From a virus, in the IMG/VR virus record IMGVR_UViG_3300025646_000012, positions 56,964 through 120,963 of that record: DNA of 64,000 nucleotides; one strand, written 5' to 3'. Each line of letters starts with the position of its first letter. The first letter of the stretch is position 1. Shown piece by piece: positions 47,848 to 57,905 of the stretch. Under the pieces are notes generated by a model that saw only the letters and a list, made by a program, of their open reading frames with translations, was not told the DNA's origin and searched no databases. A program made the translations under genes and the position numbers.

Positions 47848-48504
47848 TTAGATTTCCTCTATTACATAATCTTTAGTATAGCCGTGTTTTGCCAAACAAC
47901 CTTTAGTATGCTGAATAGTACTAAATGAATCTTTACACTCTACTGGCCAAGGATAATATTCCTCAAGCCAAGGAAAGTTTTCAAGCCGAAGAAATACGTC
48001 AGTCGGTTCTGCATTATCTTTAGCATGTTTAATTAATGCTTTAGCTCCAGAAACCGTTAGCCGATATGCATGAGCACCTGGAAAATAAATCTTTGATGTA
48101 AGAGTATTTACGCCCACCTTTTTTGGCGTTTTAAATTTACCGTATGATGGTTTACCTAGATTAACACAGCCTTTAAAATTAATAAAATCTGGAATTCGAT
48201 CTACAACTACAGCATCATGTTCAAATACTGTAATTTCATGATTTAGTTCTACACACTTTTTCCAGGTTGAGTAATGTGAAAAGAATGCTGACATACAGTT
48301 TTCCAACCGAGAATATTGTTCATCAAAACGTGAAGGATTAATGCCTTCATCTTTAAATTTTTGTTGAATATTATCCTTTGGTGTAATTGCTTGAAAGTGG
48401 TGGCATTCGATTCCAAACCTAGTAGCCGATTCAATGCATCGCTTGGCTGCGGCTACAGATCGTTCATTGTCCATAATGGTAATAACATACGCCTGTGTTT
48501 TCAT
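47848..48504 (-). CDS. Glycosyltransferase family 25-like protein, copy 1
   Basis: 218 residues. AYVITIMDNERSVAAAKRCIE at the start, SHYSTWKKCVE, and VFEHDAVVV with the ExDA motif, then GAHAYRLTVSGAKALIKHA are GT25 features. These enzymes add sugars to lipooligosaccharide in bacteria. The next gene downstream in the genome (48512-49414) is a second GT25 member. Confidence 0.82.
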   Translation of the reverse strand: MKTQAYVITIMDNERSVAAAKRCIESATRFGIECHHFQAITPKDNIQQKFKDEGINPSRFDEQYSRLENCMSAFFSHYSTWKKCVELNHEITVFEHDAVVVDRIPDFINFKGCVNLGKPSYGKFKTPKKVGVNTLTSKIYFPGAHAYRLTVSGAKALIKHAKDNAEPTDVFLRLENFPWLEEYYPWPVECKDSFSTIQHTKGCLAKHGYTKDYVIEEI

Positions 48505-48511
48505 AATATAA

Positions 48512-49414
48512 TCACTTTGTTGTGGTTGAAGCAGAGCCTTGAACTTTAGTAAAATAAGGAAAATAATGTTGCAACCAAGGAAAAAATTGCCGACACATTA
48601 ATGCATCATTTGGCCATATACCTATTTCAGAAGTTTTTTCCAGAAGTTTTTTAGCAGCCCATGGTTTAATAATATAAGCAGAATTACCCGGAAGACCAGA
48701 AGGTAATGGTATGTCACCAGGTTCATCAACATATGGGACTGTAGCAAGACCATTTTTTAATGGGTCTGATGTAGTTCCTATTGTGTGTTCAAGTTTCATA
48801 TGAAATATGCCGCTTTTTCTTGTAGCACCTCTAGGATCATTTATACCACAAATACCCCCAGTCCATTCTCCTACAGGATTTAAATTTGCAGATTCAATTT
48901 CATCATGTCCATAATATTGATTTCCATCTTTTTTACCACACATTGCTATTTTAATATATTTAAATTTTGTTATAAAATAGGCATCGTGTTCTAAAATTAA
49001 AATTGGTTCATCCAAATCAATACAATGTTGCCAAAGTTTCATATGACTTATTGAACACGCAGCAACTTTTCTCCAATCTGCTGCAGCATATGCTCTTTTA
49101 TAAATTCCAGTTGAAAAATCAATGCCATCCTCAGCCGGAGTTTTTGGCCAAGTATATCTTAGTTTTCCTGTTTTGTCATATAAAGTTTTAATATATTCTT
49201 TATTAAAATTACATATAATATCTAAATCAATTGTTTCAGGTGTTGTAGCAGGAACAATAAATGGTTGTATTTGTGATTTCGTAACATTTATAGAATGAAG
49301 TAAATTACGAGTTGTGTACTGTGCTTGAGAATTATTCATTAATGAAATAATAAATGCTTTTATTATAAAATCATTATGGCCATGATCAAGCTTATACATT
49401 ATTTCCTCTGTCAT
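48512..49414 (-). CDS. Glycosyltransferase family 25-like protein, copy 2
   Basis: 300 residues. CSISHMKLWQHCIDLDEPILILEHDAYF carries the ExDA-like motif and GNSAYIIKPWAAKKLLEK matches the C-terminal GT25 helix region. Longer than copy 1 because of an insert around residues 160-215. Starts one base after the methyltransferase stop. Confidence 0.8.
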   Translation of the reverse strand: MTEEIMYKLDHGHNDFIIKAFIISLMNNSQAQYTTRNLLHSINVTKSQIQPFIVPATTPETIDLDIICNFNKEYIKTLYDKTGKLRYTWPKTPAEDGIDFSTGIYKRAYAAADWRKVAACSISHMKLWQHCIDLDEPILILEHDAYFITKFKYIKIAMCGKKDGNQYYGHDEIESANLNPVGEWTGGICGINDPRGATRKSGIFHMKLEHTIGTTSDPLKNGLATVPYVDEPGDIPLPSGLPGNSAYIIKPWAAKKLLEKTSEIGIWPNDALMCRQFFPWLQHYFPYFTKVQGSASTTTK

Positions 49415-49415
49415 A

Positions 49416-49991
49416 TTATTTTTTCTTTAATACAGTATAACCAACATTTGTAATACCGCGTTCAATAATTTCCCAGTTATTTTCAGAGGCAAATTTTTTT
49501 AAGCATTGATAAAGAGAATCATTGGGTTTACCATTTATAATACTGGTATCATGAGCAATAATATATTTACGAACATTAGGCCCGTGAATATTTAATTCTC
49601 TTTGCATATGTGTCGGATGATGATAGGAATCAATAACCAACATATCCGTCATATTAATTGTAGCAACACTAGTTGAATCTATTTCTCTTACAATAAGTTC
49701 AATATCGTTCTTGTCACAAAAGTCTGATGCAATAGGTTCAAGAAACTTACGGTACCTTGACATATCCATATCAACAAGATATACTCGATTCGGTTTACAA
49801 AGCATGGCTGCAGAAGCGGTACCCCCTTGGTGTGTACCAAGTTCCATATAGCTTTTACACTCTTTCATATATTTTTTAATTGCATCATGAATTTGACAAT
49901 AATCGGCTCCGTGAGCTTCTTCTTGCTGTCTACGGATTTCACTGTTGAATTCCTTTAACGATTTTACATGACTTAAATCTGCATTAATCAT
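49416..49991 (-). CDS. SAM-dependent methyltransferase-like protein
   Basis: 191 residues. KSYMELGTHQGGTASAAML is motif I with acidic residue in YLVDMD (motif II), and DMLVIDSYHHPTHMQREL like the Methyltransf_24 or cephalosporin hydroxylase-type families. Probably modifies a sugar in the same cluster. First gene after the promoter at 50009. Confidence 0.72.
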   Translation of the reverse strand: MINADLSHVKSLKEFNSEIRRQQEEAHGADYCQIHDAIKKYMKECKSYMELGTHQGGTASAAMLCKPNRVYLVDMDMSRYRKFLEPIASDFCDKNDIELIVREIDSTSVATINMTDMLVIDSYHHPTHMQRELNIHGPNVRKYIIAHDTSIINGKPNDSLYQCLKKFASENNWEIIERGITNVGYTVLKKK

Positions 49992-50008
49992 TTCATATCC
50001 TCAAATGT

Positions 50009-50037
50009 ATAATATCAAATAACTTCTATAATGTAAA
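50009..50037 (-). promoter_or_regulatory. Early-type promoter
   Basis: On the - strand TTTACA (50032-50037), 17-base spacer ending TTGA, TATTAT (50009-50014). Confidence 0.75.
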
Positions 50038-50040
50038 TCG

Positions 50041-50868
50041 TTAACCTTCGTTCGGCCAATTTTTATTTACAGGTAGTTGCCATTCAGATACTGGTTTATT
50101 TGTAATTTGCCATAGAGATTCCTCTGGCCAATCATCTGCCGTTCTAAACATAATATGTACCAATTTAGTATTTGCGGTACGAGTATCATTCACAGTAGCA
50201 TTTGGGTGGGATCCTAACTTATGAACGTAAGAGTTCCAATTATTATCCAATGCTTTAAATTTAAAACCACGCATATGAATGAATGCAGAGAAGTAATCTT
50301 GGAATAGAAGATAAAATCTAGGGAATCCAGCTCTACGAACTACATTAACATATTCTTGGAATTTTGGCCAATTCTTTTTCATTTTAGCCAAACCATTTTT
50401 GGATATAATAACAACACCAGTATTATAAACCATGGGACGACCATCAATGTCACGTGAATATTCAATTCCCCATTGTTTCTTTAGAAGTGCAGCCCAATTG
50501 GAATCATTACTATTTGTAATACCAGCTACATTATAGATTTGTCTAAACTTTGGTTGCATAGGCTCGGTACAAATACCAGCATCTTCGCCATTTAGTTCTT
50601 CGAAGATATTCTGAGTTAAGCCTTCAACTGGAAATACATCAATATCAACCAAAGCAATATTATCATACTTATCAAAGAATCCATCAACAAGAGGATTTGC
50701 CGGTTCATAATAAATCGGAATATCTACTACTTGACTTGCCATTTCGATATTATGATCAAACCGATATTCAGCACCAATACGATCAGCATATTCTTTCATT
50801 AGCTTGGTACTTGCTTTCACACCAGGTTTCATTGGACCTTTCCAATATTGATAGATGATGTTTCTCAT
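50041..50868 (-). CDS. GT-A glycosyltransferase-like protein
   Basis: 275 residues. IALVDIDVFPVEG (DxD) follows a conserved-looking MKEYADRIGAEYRFDHN; MVYNTGVVIISKNG and HIMFRTADDWPEE come later. The same layout recurs at 52487 and 53751, so three related transferases lie in this cluster. Overlaps glf by 4 bases. Confidence 0.78.
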   Translation of the reverse strand: MRNIIYQYWKGPMKPGVKASTKLMKEYADRIGAEYRFDHNIEMASQVVDIPIYYEPANPLVDGFFDKYDNIALVDIDVFPVEGLTQNIFEELNGEDAGICTEPMQPKFRQIYNVAGITNSNDSNWAALLKKQWGIEYSRDIDGRPMVYNTGVVIISKNGLAKMKKNWPKFQEYVNVVRRAGFPRFYLLFQDYFSAFIHMRGFKFKALDNNWNSYVHKLGSHPNATVNDTRTANTKLVHIMFRTADDWPEESLWQITNKPVSEWQLPVNKNWPNEG

Positions 50869-51875
50869 TTAAACCTCTTTCTAAATCTTTCTACTGTGGC
50901 CAATGCCGAATTAATTGCCTGATGCATATCGATGTAAACATACATACCACATCGACCTATAAATTCCATATTCTCTGTAGGAATGGCTTTATATCGTTCA
51001 TAAAGCTTTCTATTCTTTCCGTTAATATCTTTTACTGGATAATATCTTTCATAATTATTATCCACATAATCACAGGGTTCCTCGTATGTTAATGAGGTCC
51101 AATGATTATTTATCCCGTGATATGGAAAATTTTTCCATTCTGTGGTTCGAGTATATTTACTATCATTTGTATTATTTACAACGGCAGTCGGTAATACCTT
51201 TACCATAGGAATATCTATATGGTGAAATCTAATGGATCTATAAGGCAATCTACCAAAAATGTAATCATAGTATTCATCAATCGGCATAGAATTAAATGTA
51301 TAGTCAAATCCATATTCCATACCATCATCATAACTTGTGTTTAAATGATATGTGATATTTGGGTGATTTAGTATTTCTTTAAAGATAGCTGTGTAGCCAT
51401 TTTTTGGCATAAAGTTATACTTATCATTCGGAAAGTAATATTCATTATCATCATTACGGATAGGAATTCTATTTAAAATTCCTGGATCTAATTCCTCAAT
51501 GTCTTTATTCCACATTTTTTTAGTATATGGGCGATAAAAGGTATCTACAATATTTTCCTCACCAACAATTCTTTTTGTTTCATTATTTACAGGAATTGTA
51601 ACATAATCACCATTAGATAATTGTGCTTTTACTTTATGCTTATATTCTACCCACTCACCGAATTGGGTAATCCATTCTGCGGCTTGTTGTGAATTGGTGT
51701 GAAAGATATGCGGTCCGTACTTATGAACTCGAATGCCTTTATCATTTACATAATCATACGCATTACCACCAATATGATCACGTTGGTCAATAATTGTAAT
51801 CTTATGCTCATCTTTAGCAAGTTCATGAGCTATTACGGAACCTGAAAATCCAGCACCAATAATAAAAACCTTCAT
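50865..51875 (-). CDS. glf: UDP-galactopyranose mutase
   Basis: 336 residues. FAD-binding GAGFSGSVIAHELA, HIGGNAYD, VHKYGPHIFHTN, WVEYKHKV, and FYRPYTKKMWNKD are family signatures. It converts UDP-galactopyranose to UDP-galactofuranose, used for galactofuranose-containing surface glycans. Strong sign that the cluster makes or alters a bacterial-type polysaccharide. Confidence 0.94.
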   Translation of the reverse strand: MKVFIIGAGFSGSVIAHELAKDEHKITIIDQRDHIGGNAYDYVNDKGIRVHKYGPHIFHTNSQQAAEWITQFGEWVEYKHKVKAQLSNGDYVTIPVNNETKRIVGEENIVDTFYRPYTKKMWNKDIEELDPGILNRIPIRNDDNEYYFPNDKYNFMPKNGYTAIFKEILNHPNITYHLNTSYDDGMEYGFDYTFNSMPIDEYYDYIFGRLPYRSIRFHHIDIPMVKVLPTAVVNNTNDSKYTRTTEWKNFPYHGINNHWTSLTYEEPCDYVDNNYERYYPVKDINGKNRKLYERYKAIPTENMEFIGRCGMYVYIDMHQAINSALATVERFRKRFK

Positions 51876-51887
51876 ATCAAATTCCTG

Positions 51888-52490
51888 TTATATTGATTCC
51901 AAATTACCTGAAAAAGTAATTCTATATTCATCTGAGGTATAAAATGGCATTACCGAATGTTGTAATTTGGCGGGAAAAACACATATAGTTTTTTCCCATG
52001 TTTTATCAACCCTTAAAGTTAAACTCTCTACAGTATCTTCTAATTCGTAATGAAAATTAAAACATCCATTTATTGTTTTACTATCTAACTTGAAAAAAGT
52101 TTCTTCATCCTCCGCAATATATGGAATTTTATACCAAATTACAAAACTAAAATCGCCGCCATGAAGATGGATTGGGTTAAATTCATATTTTTTTTGATAA
52201 TTAATCCAAAATTTTTTAATTTTTAATGTTTCATATTTTGAATCAAGAAACATATCTAATTTTAAAGATAAATCAATAATATAATTATTAAATTCATGAT
52301 TTATTTTGTTTGTGTGATCAATTGTATATGATGAATTTAAATGACCTACTAATTGGCTTGTTAACTCATCGGTATGCCTCATATTTACATACAAATCCAT
52401 TAAAGAGTGAAATTTATCTGGCAAACTTTCAATAATATAGCCTGTTTTTCTATTTGGTGTTGGTAGACTCTTAAATTGAAATTTTTTCAT
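51888..52490 (-). CDS. 2OG-Fe(II) oxygenase-like protein
   Basis: 200 residues. FNPIHLHGGDFSFVIWYKIPY (H108, H110 or D113) and KLQHSVMPFYTSDEYRITFSGN (H178, R190) match the short phage prolyl-hydroxylase-like oxygenases; compare the protein at 28324. AT-rich compared with the flanking genes, overlapping the next by 4 bases. Confidence 0.75.
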   Translation of the reverse strand: MKKFQFKSLPTPNRKTGYIIESLPDKFHSLMDLYVNMRHTDELTSQLVGHLNSSYTIDHTNKINHEFNNYIIDLSLKLDMFLDSKYETLKIKKFWINYQKKYEFNPIHLHGGDFSFVIWYKIPYIAEDEETFFKLDSKTINGCFNFHYELEDTVESLTLRVDKTWEKTICVFPAKLQHSVMPFYTSDEYRITFSGNLESI

Positions 52491-53161
52491 GATAAAATTC
52501 CAGAATTTACTAAATCTTTATAGTTTTGTATCTTTTCTCTTTTCGGTCCTTGTGGAGTAATTTTAGTACGGATATGAATAAATCCTGCCTTTTCCGGATT
52601 CGGTAGGAAACTACACTGACACCACTTTGGATCTAAGTAAGTCCCTTCAGGTTTTACACCTGCTCTATTTGCAAGGACGTGCATAATACCTTCATCTTCA
52701 AAATGATATAGTTTATTAAATTTCAGCATCCAAGATTGGTTTGTATTTAAACCACCACGTAACCTTTGTCTCAAGCTTCTATTCATCTTATAGATCGCAC
52801 CACCCCAGTATGGAGCGTTGATATTTCCAAGCATAGGGTATAATTGTACTAATTGCTTATGAAGTCTTTGTTGTACGGTATGATATAATCCAACACCAGG
52901 TAAATCAAATATATTTTCAGTCATTCCTTTTGGCGCAAACATATCAATATCAAGCATAAGCACATCGTCGTATGCATCAAATTCCTTTTCAATCATATAA
53001 ACCTTTTGACAGGGTGCTGTAAGATTTTGATTAAAAGGTTTGCCTTTTACTAATTTATATTCAGCATCTACCATTTGAGCATATTGCTTAATATTTTGGA
53101 TTGACAAATAATCCAATTCCCTTAGTTCGCCATCAAAGTGCTGAAGAATAATATTTACCAC
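52487..53161 (-). CDS. GT-A glycosyltransferase-like protein
   Basis: 224 residues. VLMLDIDMFAPKG with DxD, then APYWGGAIYKMNRS and HFEDEGIMHVLANRAG. Same family as the 50041 and 53751 genes by layout. The overlap with the methyltransferase gene suggests a joint product. Confidence 0.78.
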   Translation of the reverse strand: MVNIILQHFDGELRELDYLSIQNIKQYAQMVDAEYKLVKGKPFNQNLTAPCQKVYMIEKEFDAYDDVLMLDIDMFAPKGMTENIFDLPGVGLYHTVQQRLHKQLVQLYPMLGNINAPYWGGAIYKMNRSLRQRLRGGLNTNQSWMLKFNKLYHFEDEGIMHVLANRAGVKPEGTYLDPKWCQCSFLPNPEKAGFIHIRTKITPQGPKREKIQNYKDLVNSGILS

Positions 53162-53754
53162 GGCTTGGTCGCCTCTACCACCGCAGAATGAAGTGCGCGG
53201 ATTTGACCTGGAGTATCAATGTTTTTAAATGCAGGAAATCCACTACGCTGATATTCATATTCACGGATATTAGTAAAACCCTGTTCCGAGAATACATTCA
53301 TTAATTCTTGCTTACCCCAAAGATACTTATGTTCACCATTCTGATGTAGTAGACCCAAAGCGCATTGTTCTTGTTTGGACTTATGTTCATTGCCTGGCGG
53401 CGGAAACTTATGTCTCACTACATAAAACTCATAATAATGTTGTACGAAGGGGTGGTTGGATAGATCTTGTGGAGATCGTAACCATTCAACAAAATCCATA
53501 GGAGGCCAAACGGTACGAATTACACCTCCCGGCTTGAGTACTCGGTACATCTCTCGGATAAAGTTAATGCCTTCATCACGCTCAAGATGTTCAATAAAGT
53601 GTTCATTATAAACCCCACTATATGTGTTATCATCTACACCTTTCATGGGTAGATTACGCATATCATACACATAGCATCCTGGCATAGGAACATCACGGAC
53701 TGCATCCCAGTTTAACCCGCGTTTCTTTGATGCTGCAATCTCCAGTAATCTCAT
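53155..53754 (-). CDS. SAM-dependent methyltransferase (Methyltransf_11-like)
   Basis: 199 residues. The C-terminal half of the fold is clear: YNEHFIEHLERDEGINFIREMYRVLKPGG, then IRTVWPPMDF. The N-terminal glycine-rich motif is weak (MRLLEIAASKK). Typical of methyltransferases in polysaccharide clusters. Confidence 0.78.
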   Translation of the reverse strand: MRLLEIAASKKRGLNWDAVRDVPMPGCYVYDMRNLPMKGVDDNTYSGVYNEHFIEHLERDEGINFIREMYRVLKPGGVIRTVWPPMDFVEWLRSPQDLSNHPFVQHYYEFYVVRHKFPPPGNEHKSKQEQCALGLLHQNGEHKYLWGKQELMNVFSEQGFTNIREYEYQRSGFPAFKNIDTPGQIRALHSAVVEATKPW

Positions 53755-54536
53755 TCTACTAATCTCATTAATTCTTCAATATTTTCACCTTCATTCGGAA
53801 TAATATCCTTATGAAAGAAATGTAGGAAATGGCACTGTTTCATTTTATCATGTGGAATGGCATTAAATAATCCATTCCATTTCCAATCCAAATGTTGTAG
53901 ATTCATCTTTTCTTCACGAATCCAAACATTTAATAGAGTCTGATCTGTTGACCATTTCCACGCACCTAACCCATCAATAAAGCCTTTGAATCTAGGCCGA
54001 CGAAGAAATTGCATTGGAGTTTCGCCGTTCAGATATTTGGCAATGGATTTATTCATTACCATCATACCCATATTAAAGAACTCAGCGCCGTATTGATTCC
54101 ATTTCCAATCAACATTCTTAATTGTCTGGTACTGCATTTTGGAATAACCAGTAATCTTTTTAAAGTAATTTGCTGTAAGAGGCATTTCTCTTTCAATCAC
54201 ACCAGCAAAATCTGTTTCTGGTTTTAATTCATCAAACACATTTGGTGCATCTGGACGGATCCAAATATCACCATCAATGATAGCAATTTGATCATAGTCT
54301 CTGAAATAGGCAAAAGCATTTTCTTTTTCATAGATTGGAAGATAGCCACCGTGTTTTTCATATGATTCTTTACTACGATTCATCTGAAATACATCTGGTT
54401 TGATCATAAGAATAGGTGTACGCTGACAAATATAATCAGCACCAATTCTTTTTGCATATGCTTCTACACTTGCTGTGCAGTGGTCATATAGTCGTTTACG
54501 CTTACCAACATAAACCTGATAGATTAATCTTTTCAT
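53751..54536 (-). CDS. GT-A glycosyltransferase-like protein
   Basis: 261 residues from the ATG at 54536 with AGGT as ribosome site; an ATG at 54554 would overlap the upstream gene. IYQVYVGKRKRLYDHCTASVEAYAKRIGADY, IAIIDGDIWIRPDAP (DxD) and EFFNMGMMVMNKS. Related to the 50041 gene. Confidence 0.78.
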   Translation of the reverse strand: MKRLIYQVYVGKRKRLYDHCTASVEAYAKRIGADYICQRTPILMIKPDVFQMNRSKESYEKHGGYLPIYEKENAFAYFRDYDQIAIIDGDIWIRPDAPNVFDELKPETDFAGVIEREMPLTANYFKKITGYSKMQYQTIKNVDWKWNQYGAEFFNMGMMVMNKSIAKYLNGETPMQFLRRPRFKGFIDGLGAWKWSTDQTLLNVWIREEKMNLQHLDWKWNGLFNAIPHDKMKQCHFLHFFHKDIIPNEGENIEELMRLVE

Positions 54537-54540
54537 AGTA

Positions 54541-55500
54541 TTACCTATAATCATTCAAATCAAAATTAGTTCCATGCATCTTATAAAGATCTCTGTCGTG
54601 ATTTGTATAAATCAAAACTTCTGGATCATCAATTAGAAAATCACAGGATTTACAGAAATCTGGATATTCACCCATCTCGTGTTGTTTTCTTAGTTGATTA
54701 TATTTATCACCATACCAAATCTTTTCTAATGGTTCTTCAGAAAGATGGCCAAGTACCGCTTCATCGTCTCGTCCCAATACTTGACAGCAAGGATGAATAG
54801 CTCCAGTGGCCCCATCAAGACCACCAGCACGGATAACCACATCAGGACTAAAAGGCCGCCCACAAGTTTTAATGGCACCCTTACGATCGTACTCAGGACT
54901 ATATACACCAGACCAATTATGCATTTTCCAAATCTCTGTTTTAACGCCAGCCGAATTAACAATCTTAAGGTATTGATCTCGTTCGTAATTGATCTTTTCA
55001 TTGTCGAGGATAAGATGGTATGTAGCAATCGTGCATCCTGACCCAGTTCTTTCAACATATTCTTGTGTTTCATGTAAGTTCTTCACCACTTTACTAAAGA
55101 ACGGACTATTCATCCATTTTGCATAGGTCTCTGCATTATATCCAATAATACTAAATCGAAAGAAATCCGCTCCAGCATCAATTATATCCTGCATAAATTG
55201 TCCGGACATTTTGAGTCCGTTGGAAAACATAAATGCCTTGGCCCCATATTTCTTTACAATAGCAATATACTCTGGAAGATTACTATTGAGTGTAGGTTCA
55301 CCAGACCCTTCAAGATTTACAACATTTAAACCTGCTTCTGCACATTGTGCTACTGCATCCTCAAATTCATCAAGAGACATTTTACGAAGCCAATTTTTAC
55401 CACGAGCTCCTGTTTTACCATCTGGTGTAGTTTGCGGACACATTTGACAGGTATAATTGCAACCACCGTTAATCTCAATTACTGCTCTATCAATTTGCAT
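54541..55500 (-). CDS. Radical SAM / SPASM protein
   Basis: 319 residues from the ATG at 55500 that overlaps the upstream stop. CxxxCxxC in GGCNYTCQMCPQ, GSGEPTLNSNL, and a C-terminal SPASM set (CGRPF, HPCCQVLGRD, FCKSCDFL). It is different from the 5330/28805 paralogue pair. SPASM proteins usually mature peptides or sugars. Substrate unknown. Confidence 0.85.
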   Translation of the reverse strand: MQIDRAVIEINGGCNYTCQMCPQTTPDGKTGARGKNWLRKMSLDEFEDAVAQCAEAGLNVVNLEGSGEPTLNSNLPEYIAIVKKYGAKAFMFSNGLKMSGQFMQDIIDAGADFFRFSIIGYNAETYAKWMNSPFFSKVVKNLHETQEYVERTGSGCTIATYHLILDNEKINYERDQYLKIVNSAGVKTEIWKMHNWSGVYSPEYDRKGAIKTCGRPFSPDVVIRAGGLDGATGAIHPCCQVLGRDDEAVLGHLSEEPLEKIWYGDKYNQLRKQHEMGEYPDFCKSCDFLIDDPEVLIYTNHDRDLYKMHGTNFDLNDYR

Positions 55501-56290
55501 TATACCAATTCCAAAATTTTTCTTTATGTTTATTTGCTTTATAATGTATAAAATCATATACGGAAAGAAATTTTCCTTCATTTCTATATTTTGGACTATA
55601 CATATTATGTATTAATTTTTCAAAATTTTTAGTTCCCAAACGTAATGCATGTCTTGTATGATATGTGGTAATACGATCCTGAGATGAAACTATCATAGGT
55701 TTCATAAAATTTTTAGCTATATAATGCCACATTCCGTCATAACATATTATAAAATCGCAAGTGTTTATATGATATGTAGCTTCTCTAATAGGAGTTCTAT
55801 AACATAATTCTACTACATCATAACCCATAAAATTTAAAAATTTTATTAATTCATTCCAATAATCATTTTGAATTCTACGTTTCCAAAGTCTAGGCGGTTC
55901 TGCATTAAATGTAGGTCTCCAAATAACAACTTTATTTTCATCTATAGGTAAATTAATAGAAGGATCAAACATCCAATTATTGGTATTTTTATTTTCTCTA
56001 GGCTCTAACCAATCATATCTTTTATAGGTTTCCTTTAAATGATACTGATCGCTGTTAAAAATGTGATTTACTTGTACATCAGCTTTTAAATATAGTCCTA
56101 AAATATAGTCGGTTCTTTCAATAATTGTTTCCGGATCTTCTGGATGATGTAAATGATCTTTATCATGAAACCAATGTAGATTTAAAATTATGGGTTGTTT
56201 ATTTTCACATGACCATCTATGAGCACAATTCAATGCCATCATGACATCACCCATACCAGGTGTCATACCCCAATTTAAAATCTTAGTCAT
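55490..56290 (-). CDS. GT-B glycosyltransferase-like (heptosyltransferase family)
   Basis: 266 residues. GMTPGMGDVMMALNCAHRW (glycine-rich start), WRPTFNAEPPRLWKRR, and CDFIICYDGMWHYIAKNFMKPMIV fit the GT9-like nucleotide-sugar site. A short member. Overlaps the carbamoyltransferase gene by one base. Confidence 0.65.
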   Translation of the reverse strand: MTKILNWGMTPGMGDVMMALNCAHRWSCENKQPIILNLHWFHDKDHLHHPEDPETIIERTDYILGLYLKADVQVNHIFNSDQYHLKETYKRYDWLEPRENKNTNNWMFDPSINLPIDENKVVIWRPTFNAEPPRLWKRRIQNDYWNELIKFLNFMGYDVVELCYRTPIREATYHINTCDFIICYDGMWHYIAKNFMKPMIVSSQDRITTYHTRHALRLGTKNFEKLIHNMYSPKYRNEGKFLSVYDFIHYKANKHKEKFWNWYNAN

Positions 56291-57723
56291 TAAAATACTT
56301 TTACTTTATATTCTTTTTCCCATGCCTCGGCATCCTTTTCATCATTGACCATAGGCATACCACGAATATTTAGTGATGTATTCAAAAGCATTGGAACACC
56401 AGTTCTTTCGTAATATTCTTCAAGGATCGGCCGAATAACTGACTTACAATCTTTTTTTACAATTTGTACTCTTGATGTTCCATCTACATGGATGACAGAT
56501 TTATAATCATGAAGAGCTTTTGCTGTATATTTCATATACTCACTCATCGGACCTTCAAAGTATTGATCAGCAAATTCTTCCATTACCGCCGGGGCAAAAG
56601 GTCTATATTTTTGTCTACGTTTTATTTGATTAACAGTATCCTTAACATCATATCTAACATCAGCAATAAGGCTACGATTACCAAGCGCTCGAGGTCCAAA
56701 CTCTGCTCGACCATTTGCAATGCCACAATAGGTATAATTAAGCAAATGATCAACAACTTCCTTGGGATTAATATTACGTTTTATATCATATCCTAGATAA
56801 GCATCTTTCCAATTAATATGATCTTTACCCGTGTTTTTACAATAAATATGAGCAGCAGCACCAAGAGCAGATCCAGCATCACTTGGTGCCGCGGGAATCC
56901 ACATATCATCAAATAAAGGTCTGACCAAAGAATTAGCTACAATATTTTCGGCTACCCCACCAGCATATACTAGTTTTGATCCATATTTTCTAGCTTTATT
57001 TGCCCATTCCAATATTTTTACTTCTGCCAGTTTTTGGACTGAAGCGGCAACATCTTCTTTTGGAGTATTAATAATTTTACGTTTTAGTATTCCAGCAACA
57101 CGTCTAATTACTGCAGCATATTCGGAATAGTTTTTAGCTATTTCCAAATGATCATATACTTTTAGAAAAAAATCAAATAATACAGGCTCTCCGTACGATG
57201 CCAGTCCCATCGTAACATATTCATCGTGCATAGGCTTTAATCCTAAAATACGAGTAACATGAGTATAGAAATTACCAATACTTTTGGGGGTATATTCTTT
57301 TTCTAAAAGATTAAAATTATAATCATAAATTCCCATAGTTTGCATCTGACCTTGACCATCTATAGTCATAATAACAGTATCTTCTTTTGATTGCCAAGGT
57401 CTTGTATAGAATGCATTTGCAGCATGACTAACATGATGATTGACTGAGTTGTCGTAATTAAAAGAACCAGGGATTAATCCTCTATTAGGACCTTGACTAT
57501 GACCGATAGCATGTTCTTTTTTGAATTTTATATCATTTAAATCTTCATAAAATATAGTGTAATCATCTTTACGAATCATTCTCCATAAATCATCGTGTAT
57601 ATGTAAGTCTAATTTTATTTTACTATATCTTTCTGCATGAGTAGCAAATTCAATATCACCTTGTTCAGTAATAAATGCAATTCCAGCATCATGAAAAAAT
57701 TCTGAAATACCACAATATCTCAT
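56290..57723 (-). CDS. NodU/CmcH-type carbamoyltransferase
   Basis: 477 residues. The ASKHA-type N-domain with NHHVSHAANAF (metal/adenylate site), MTIDGQGQ, ASYGEP, and the C-terminal RAEFGPRALGNRSLIADVR are typical of O-carbamoyltransferases. They move a carbamoyl group to a sugar hydroxyl, as in Nod factors. It is usually about 550-600 residues; this one is shorter. Placed among glycan enzymes, it would carbamoylate a sugar. Confidence 0.9.
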   Translation of the reverse strand: MRYCGISEFFHDAGIAFITEQGDIEFATHAERYSKIKLDLHIHDDLWRMIRKDDYTIFYEDLNDIKFKKEHAIGHSQGPNRGLIPGSFNYDNSVNHHVSHAANAFYTRPWQSKEDTVIMTIDGQGQMQTMGIYDYNFNLLEKEYTPKSIGNFYTHVTRILGLKPMHDEYVTMGLASYGEPVLFDFFLKVYDHLEIAKNYSEYAAVIRRVAGILKRKIINTPKEDVAASVQKLAEVKILEWANKARKYGSKLVYAGGVAENIVANSLVRPLFDDMWIPAAPSDAGSALGAAAHIYCKNTGKDHINWKDAYLGYDIKRNINPKEVVDHLLNYTYCGIANGRAEFGPRALGNRSLIADVRYDVKDTVNQIKRRQKYRPFAPAVMEEFADQYFEGPMSEYMKYTAKALHDYKSVIHVDGTSRVQIVKKDCKSVIRPILEEYYERTGVPMLLNTSLNIRGMPMVNDEKDAEAWEKEYKVKVF

Positions 57724-57905
57724 TTTCTACCTTCTATCTCTTTACGAAATTCACAATAATATTTCCAGGTATCGTATAGTGCAATAAAGGCAATTGAACC
57801 TATCATTGACATATACCAGATTTCAGCATTTAAAGCATAAAGAAAGGTACTCATAAGTAGATCGGCAATAATAAAAGCAAGTACCCAATCATACCATCTT
57901 ACCAT
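57720..57905 (-). CDS. Two-span membrane protein (61 aa)
   Basis: WVLAFIIADLLMSTFLYAL and SMIGSIAFIALYDTWKYY are two hydrophobic segments; the C-terminus is basic. TAATG-type overlap upstream and 4-base overlap with the carbamoyltransferase. Possibly a small anchor for the glycan enzymes. Confidence 0.7.
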   Translation of the reverse strand: MVRWYDWVLAFIIADLLMSTFLYALNAEIWYMSMIGSIAFIALYDTWKYYCEFRKEIEGRK